A stretch of 64,000 bases of DNA from positions 177,971,411 through 178,035,410 of the forward strand of contig OY294068.1 in the NCBI GenBank assembly GCA_958510875.1, in the 5' to 3' direction. The notes beneath the pieces were generated by a model that was not told the origin of the DNA, ran no database searches, and worked only from the letters and a program-made list of their open reading frames with translations. Of the stretch, positions 59,815 to 64,000 are shown piece by piece (position 1 is the first letter of the stretch; each line of letters begins with the position of its first letter). The stretch is from Endomychus coccineus (taxonomy: Eukaryota; Arthropoda; Insecta; Coleoptera; Endomychidae). The translations under genes and the position numbers were made by a program.

Positions 59815-61017
59815 CACAATGCTCTGCAATATTTGAGTCTCGTTGAATTAGGTATAATTGGATGATTATCATTCATGTGCTTGATTCATATGAGAAGGTA
59901 CTGCTTCCCAATGAGACGCGGCTCTTTCAAAATGATATACTGTCAATGATATTGAATTAAATTTTGACTAAACAAGAAAATTGAGGGCCAAAAACTTTCA
60001 CAATTGCCCCCGACCACCCCTAGCTCTCCATTTCACAATATTGATGAAATATGGTTCCATTCAATTCAAGTAAATCAAGTCACCCATTCATAGAGATAGA
60101 TATATTGAACGTAGTGTTATGGAATAAGTAGTGATTGCGGTTGAATAGAACCGAATCTAAAACCCTGGAGAAGACGAAACCTAAATGTGGAACAAGATAC
60201 ATCAGGACCGTTTTCTCCTTAGAGGTCAAATATGCGTGTCTCGGGGCCTGATATGTTATCATTTGCGTTTCCGCCTAAACTCGAACATTCGCCCAAGTTG
60301 TATTTCGTGTTGCTTGAGATTTTCCCGGCGCAGCGTGTAAACTACTTCGGCTCGAAGATATACAGGCATTATACTACCAAATTATTACGGAATTTGAACT
60401 AGATAACAAAGTCTGTGGCCCGAGGCTGGATTTCAGCGATGTTTAGTGCGTTAACATAAAATGAGAATAATAAGCTCTGTATCATATATTCGGAAACGAA
60501 TAAGTTTTTGTGTCACCGGGGAATAATAATTCCTCCTGAAATTCCATTAAATGTGGGCAAGATAAATATGTTATAATTTGATAATTTTCAGTGGAACGAA
60601 AATATTAAAGCAATTAGGAATAATGGTTATCCAAGTTTAATATCGTATTCTTGATACGTTTGTTGAACTGTAACTCATTTTCATTCCACTTTTATGTCAA
60701 CATTGTTGAATAATCAAATGATACTATTAAGTACGAAGCAATCACCATCATCCACTATAAATACTATCAGAGGACCTTTCAACTACTAAGTTGCTATCAA
60801 CAGTCTGTCAAGGTGATTGTTTCGTACTTATCAATATTATAGTGTATTCACAGTGGTGAATACTTTTAGTGTACTTTGTGTTTTCATTAAGAAGGAGCTA
60901 CCAGTAAAGATGACGACTGAAAATTCAATAATTCCGGTTAACTATGTTACTCTCAAAGCAATTGGTACTACCGTTATAATTCAAGAGCGGTATGGATCTG
61001 TCGGAAATCGCCTACCC
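59815..61017. other. Unassigned DNA
   Basis: No gene recognised. The frames at 60080-60262 (-) and 60817-61020 (+) have no domain. Confidence 0.4.
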
Positions 61018-61150
61018 TGAAGAGGTCACCTGTAACGATTGGCGGAACCTTGGTATCAAGTTGTGCTGTTGTGACGCGGAATCTATTAGGAAGCCGAAAG
61101 ATTTCCAAGATTAGTTTACCGCGGGAGTCTACTATTCAAGATCTCCAGTA
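61018..61150 (+). repeat. Penelope family B 3' flank, solo fragment
   Basis: Matches the block downstream of the family B ORF at 22.4 kb (minus) and 47.9 kb (plus). Shared parts are 'ctgaagaggtcacctgtaa', 'ttggcggaac', 'tgtgacgcggaatc' and 'gggagtctactattca'. No coding part of the PLE accompanies it. It may contain a decayed ribozyme-like core. Confidence 0.6.
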
Positions 61151-61369
61151 TAGCGGGCTTAATAGAAAGTTAAGTGCCCTCAGCCAAAGACCCTTGCACA
61201 CTATCCCCTGCTACGTTTTTCAGGACGTATTTGGATACCACGCGGCTCGATATCATTCTAAGATTTTTTTTAAGCTTAGATCTTTTATGCCATCGGCTGT
61301 GATGATTCCTGGGTTAACCAGCTAAATTTGGTTCGATTGAGCGCAGGACATTCACAAAGAAAGAGGGTT

Positions 61370-62345
61370 GACGACTCCATTTTGTTTCCCTCGCATATCA
61401 TACATTAGGGAGTGTGTTCCATACTCTCTTTTTGAATTCCATCAAATTTCCATGACCTATAAAGATAACGGAGATTATTCTGATGCTTTGTCTACTTGGC
61501 GAAACTACCTCACTGTCAAGCAACGCTTTGGCACATCGGCCGCCGTCAATGATTCTTCATGCTGAGTAATGGTGATCTTTCAGATGGTTCCGTGATATCT
61601 GAACCCCCGCTGTAGGGGACCAGCAAGGTGGTCTTGAGGATCATCTAATCTGGCACGTCTCTGGTTAGTTTATCAGCTCTCTCATTTTCTTTCTAGACTG
61701 AGTGACCTGGAATCCAAGTCAGGTTGAGCCGGTTTCCACCAGTTAGCCTGTTGAGGATCTCCTTATTATCCATGACAAGCCCCGAAGACACAGTCGGGCT
61801 TCTCAGTACGTTAAGGGCCGCTTGATTGTCCGAACTGAATCAGATGGTCGCATTCATCTTACCATAGCCGAGTAACTTCTCCGCTCATCTATAGATGGCA
61901 AGCACCTCGGCTTCGCACGAAGTACCCATCAATATATCCAGGACCGCAAAAGCCTGCTCCGACTCTTGTGTTTGTTATGAGCCCATCCGTATACCAAATT
62001 GTGCCATGCTTTGGCGTGCGGCCATTTTCCATTCCGGCCTCAACGGGATGACGACCCTGAAATGCTGCTCCGCTAACCTCAAAGCTTTGATTGGAATAAT
62101 AATAGCAATAGCTCCATTACACTGCCGAAATATTATCCTAGTTTTTGGCTCTCAGTCTCCAGTTGCTTTCGCCACAGTATTTTTTTTGTTCAGGATGAAT
62201 CCCAGATATCTCAACGTCTCGTAATAGTCAACTGATATGCCCCCGATTAACATTCCCTTCAGACACTCGATTTGTAGCTCCTGGAAAAGATAATAATGGT
62301 AGTTTTCTTCAGCTGAATGGACAGTTTGATCTCTTTACACCAGAC
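61370..62345 (-). pseudogene. Non-LTR retrotransposon: RT end, RNase H and zinc-like tail, broken
   Basis: Minus-strand pieces in order are: 'GGISVDYYETLRYLGFILNK' (thumb), 'IIIPIKALRLAEQHFRVVIP', 'DNQAALNVLRSPTVSSGLV' (RNase H; an Asp-Asn-Gln-Ala segment as in SDSQAA), 'LDNKEIL'-like linker and 'NRLNLTWIPGHSVWKENERA' (RNase H last block, WIPGH..x..NE.AD). After that come 'CMICEGNKMESSTLFLCECP' and 'ALNRTK', the Cys/His tail seen in this group of elements. Frames shift many times. This is a different family from the 33.4 kb relic. Confidence 0.82.
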
Positions 62346-62364
62346 GTCTGTCATTATCGTGGCT

Positions 62365-62840
62365 TGTTGAACAAACTAATGATTATGATCAAAACAATGC
62401 TTAGCTAGGGCAGTGGAATTTTCTTACATTTGTCTTTAGTGCTACTCTTATTTATTACCATACATTTTTTTTTCTAAATATCTTTTTGAGATTCCTGTAT
62501 AAGTCCCATCGCGACATGAACTATTTGATATATTCCGTGTTGGTATGTTCATCTGTAATCATGTCATATTTTTTAACATTTTTTTCCTTCTCTGACGTCT
62601 TCGGAATACATTGCAATAGAATATGATAAAATCATCTTCATTACCTTTAATATTATCTAGATATGATGTACCATTATAGATTTTGTTTGTTTCTTCTATA
62701 AGTGCCTTGAAAAATTTGTGGAGCCATTCATTCACAGTGTATTACGAACTTGTTCACATTTTAGACGGCTTTCTGTGTGTGACAATATTTCTGCATGATC
62801 AATTATAACGAAGATATGTATGAATGATATGTCGTACATA
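62365..62840 (-). pseudogene. Penelope-like family C fragment
   Basis: Nucleotide similarity with 38640-39080 in the same orientation. Shared blocks are 'gatcaaaaca.tg' near the nuclease His, 'ggtggaattttctt'-like, 'ctgtataagtcccatcgcga', 'ccattatagattttgttt' and 'gccattcat'. This covers the nuclease end of the PLE. Coding frames are lost. Confidence 0.65.
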
Positions 62841-63649
62841 TTGACGGAGATTTCGAGTGAATGAACTCTTGCAACAAGCAATAAACAGATTGTCTTCGAA
62901 GAGTGATTAAACGGTGCAAATATGCTAGAAGTTTTAATCGCCTACAACTTTCCCTCAGTAAGCTTTATAACGACCTTGCTGAAGATCCTAAGTTAGGAAC
63001 CAGGAAACTTCGTGAGTTTTGGGTAGGTTAATTCATTATATCCGTATATCTCAGTAGTGTTTTCAACAATCAATATAATTGGGTTCAAGATACGATATAA
63101 AATCAGTTTTCACGTGATTGGTTCAGTTTTGACTGAATACCATAATATTCTAATAACCTAATTTGTAATTGAAACGATAAATATAAATATTCATGAATGA
63201 TGAAATTATGTTGGAACTGGGGAATACCAGATTGAACATGCATGAGTATTGGTTTGTGTGTTTATGTACGTGAACACACTACATTGGATTCGATATTAGC
63301 GGTATTAAAGCTACAACTAGGGAAAGGCAGAACTTCTGGAAACCGTGCAACGCTAACGTCTGAGATTGAATACCCGAGTATAATCTTCTACAGCAAGCTA
63401 TTCTGAAGACAAACACTGTCTCCTGCTGGACCAGGCGGGCGGAATGACACCCCCTCCAAGTAGGAATATAGAGGCTTAGACGAGATGAAGGTTACGTCAG
63501 TAACGTGTAGTTTCAATGCCGCCAAGATGGTACTGGGTGTGAGGTGTTAAATATCACAATTTAACATAATTGTATCAAATCTTTTCGAAAATTATATGTT
63601 GCTCCTAATTCTAAGGTGTTCTTGTGTGATTGGGAAGTTTAACCTGTAA
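62841..63649. other. Unassigned DNA
   Basis: No gene recognised. A GC-richer stretch with 'ggaccaggcgggcggaat' lies near 63430. Confidence 0.4.
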
Positions 63650-64000
63650 ATAAACGTGTATAAATTGCGTTGCAAAGTGACTTCTCTAATATATTGAGCG
63701 AGGTCGGCTCCAGCGAGAGCCCTTGAAGCCTTCGCCGGATTACCACCTCTACACTCTTATATACAAACTGAGGCCATGAGAATGGCGTATAGGTTAAAGG
63801 GCGTAGCTCACTGGACCAAAATGCACTACTCTCGTGGTCATTCAGCGATTTCAAGTGAGGCAAGCTCGAAATGCCTCATACTAGAAATGAAGCAAGATAA
63901 CATGATCCCAGCTGTATGTCTCACTTCTCCCAAAATTCTCATCTCAGATAAAGGAGATTGGAATAACGAAACTTCCATCTTACTGCCACCAGGTGAGTTC
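63650..64000 (+). pseudogene. R1-like non-LTR reverse transcriptase C-terminal fragment, cut by window end
   Basis: Plus-strand translation gives 'RALEAFAGLPPLYTLIYK' in one frame and 'EAMRMAYRLKGVAHWTKMHY' followed by 'SRGHSAISSEASS' in the next. This is the conserved A-L-E-x-x-x-x-L-P-P-L-D-x-x-I segment, followed by A-x-x-x-A-x-R-L and G-H-S, that ends the reverse transcriptase of R1/R2-related non-LTR elements. One frameshift separates the halves. It continues past the window edge. The opposite frame 63863-63639 is its shadow. Confidence 0.72.

Noticed and set aside
1..64000. CRISPR array, operon or bacterial origin
   Set aside because: No regularly spaced identical short repeats, no ribosome-binding-site-led gene series, and the mobile elements are eukaryotic.

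Overview
This window looks like gene-poor, repeat-rich nuclear DNA from an animal, most likely an insect. It is AT-rich by eye. It has no operon structure, no long intact host gene and no rRNA. It carries many broken transposable elements of the kinds common in arthropod genomes: Penelope-like elements (PLEs), several non-LTR retrotransposons, mariner/Tc1, hAT and Crypton-type DNA elements. Most of the 60-150 residue open frames are chance frames or fragments of dead elements, so most features below are mobile-element relics. Species cannot be fixed from the sequence alone.

Layout. 0-7.3 kb: unassigned DNA with a GA microsatellite and two dispersed repeats. 7.3-8 kb: broken non-LTR reverse transcriptase. 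9.2-10 kb: very AT-rich, loosely periodic tract. 11.2-12.3 kb: decayed PLE (called family B here). 14-15 kb: local duplications. 18-19.5 kb: broken R1/Jockey-like retrotransposon. 22.4-22.8 kb: another family B tail. 26.2-26.7 kb: non-LTR tail. 28.4-30.1 kb: fragments resembling hAT and Crypton proteins. 32.1-33.2 kb: shortened hAT element with terminal inverted repeats and ATATGCA-rich ends. 33.4-34.9 kb: RNase H part of a non-LTR element next to a PLE scrap. 35.8-36.75 kb: tandem duplication containing an unknown open frame. 37.57-37.73 kb: a short GC-richer stretch that looks like an isolated exon. 38.5-40.4 kb: PLE family C relic, then a Crypton-like recombinase relic. 41.2-42 kb: tandem and inverted repeats with three tRNA-like sequences. 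43.4-45 kb: a pair of LTR-like direct repeats. 47.5-48 kb: family B fragment with an inverted junction. 48.4-49.5 kb: large foldback element. 50.3-51.4 kb: mariner relic. 52.5-54 kb: transposon with long inverted ends. 61-62.85 kb: family B flank, non-LTR and family C relics. 63.65-64 kb: start of another non-LTR relic.

The centrepiece is 54.7-59.8 kb, a young, composite Penelope-like element (family A) bounded by a 17-bp direct repeat that looks like a target-site duplication. It has three parts. The first is a nearly complete unit on the minus strand, with reverse transcriptase and GIY-YIG endonuclease. The second is a 696-bp partial copy in direct tandem (pseudo-LTR). The third is a 5'-truncated copy in inverted orientation. 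The main ORF is split by a 28-base A homopolymer. Its start codon lies inside the neighbouring pseudo-LTR. Each terminal region carries a hammerhead-ribozyme-like fold with an unusual paired change in the core. Together these describe how the element could process its RNA, integrate by template jumping and generate long hairpin RNA, although neither coding copy looks complete on its own.
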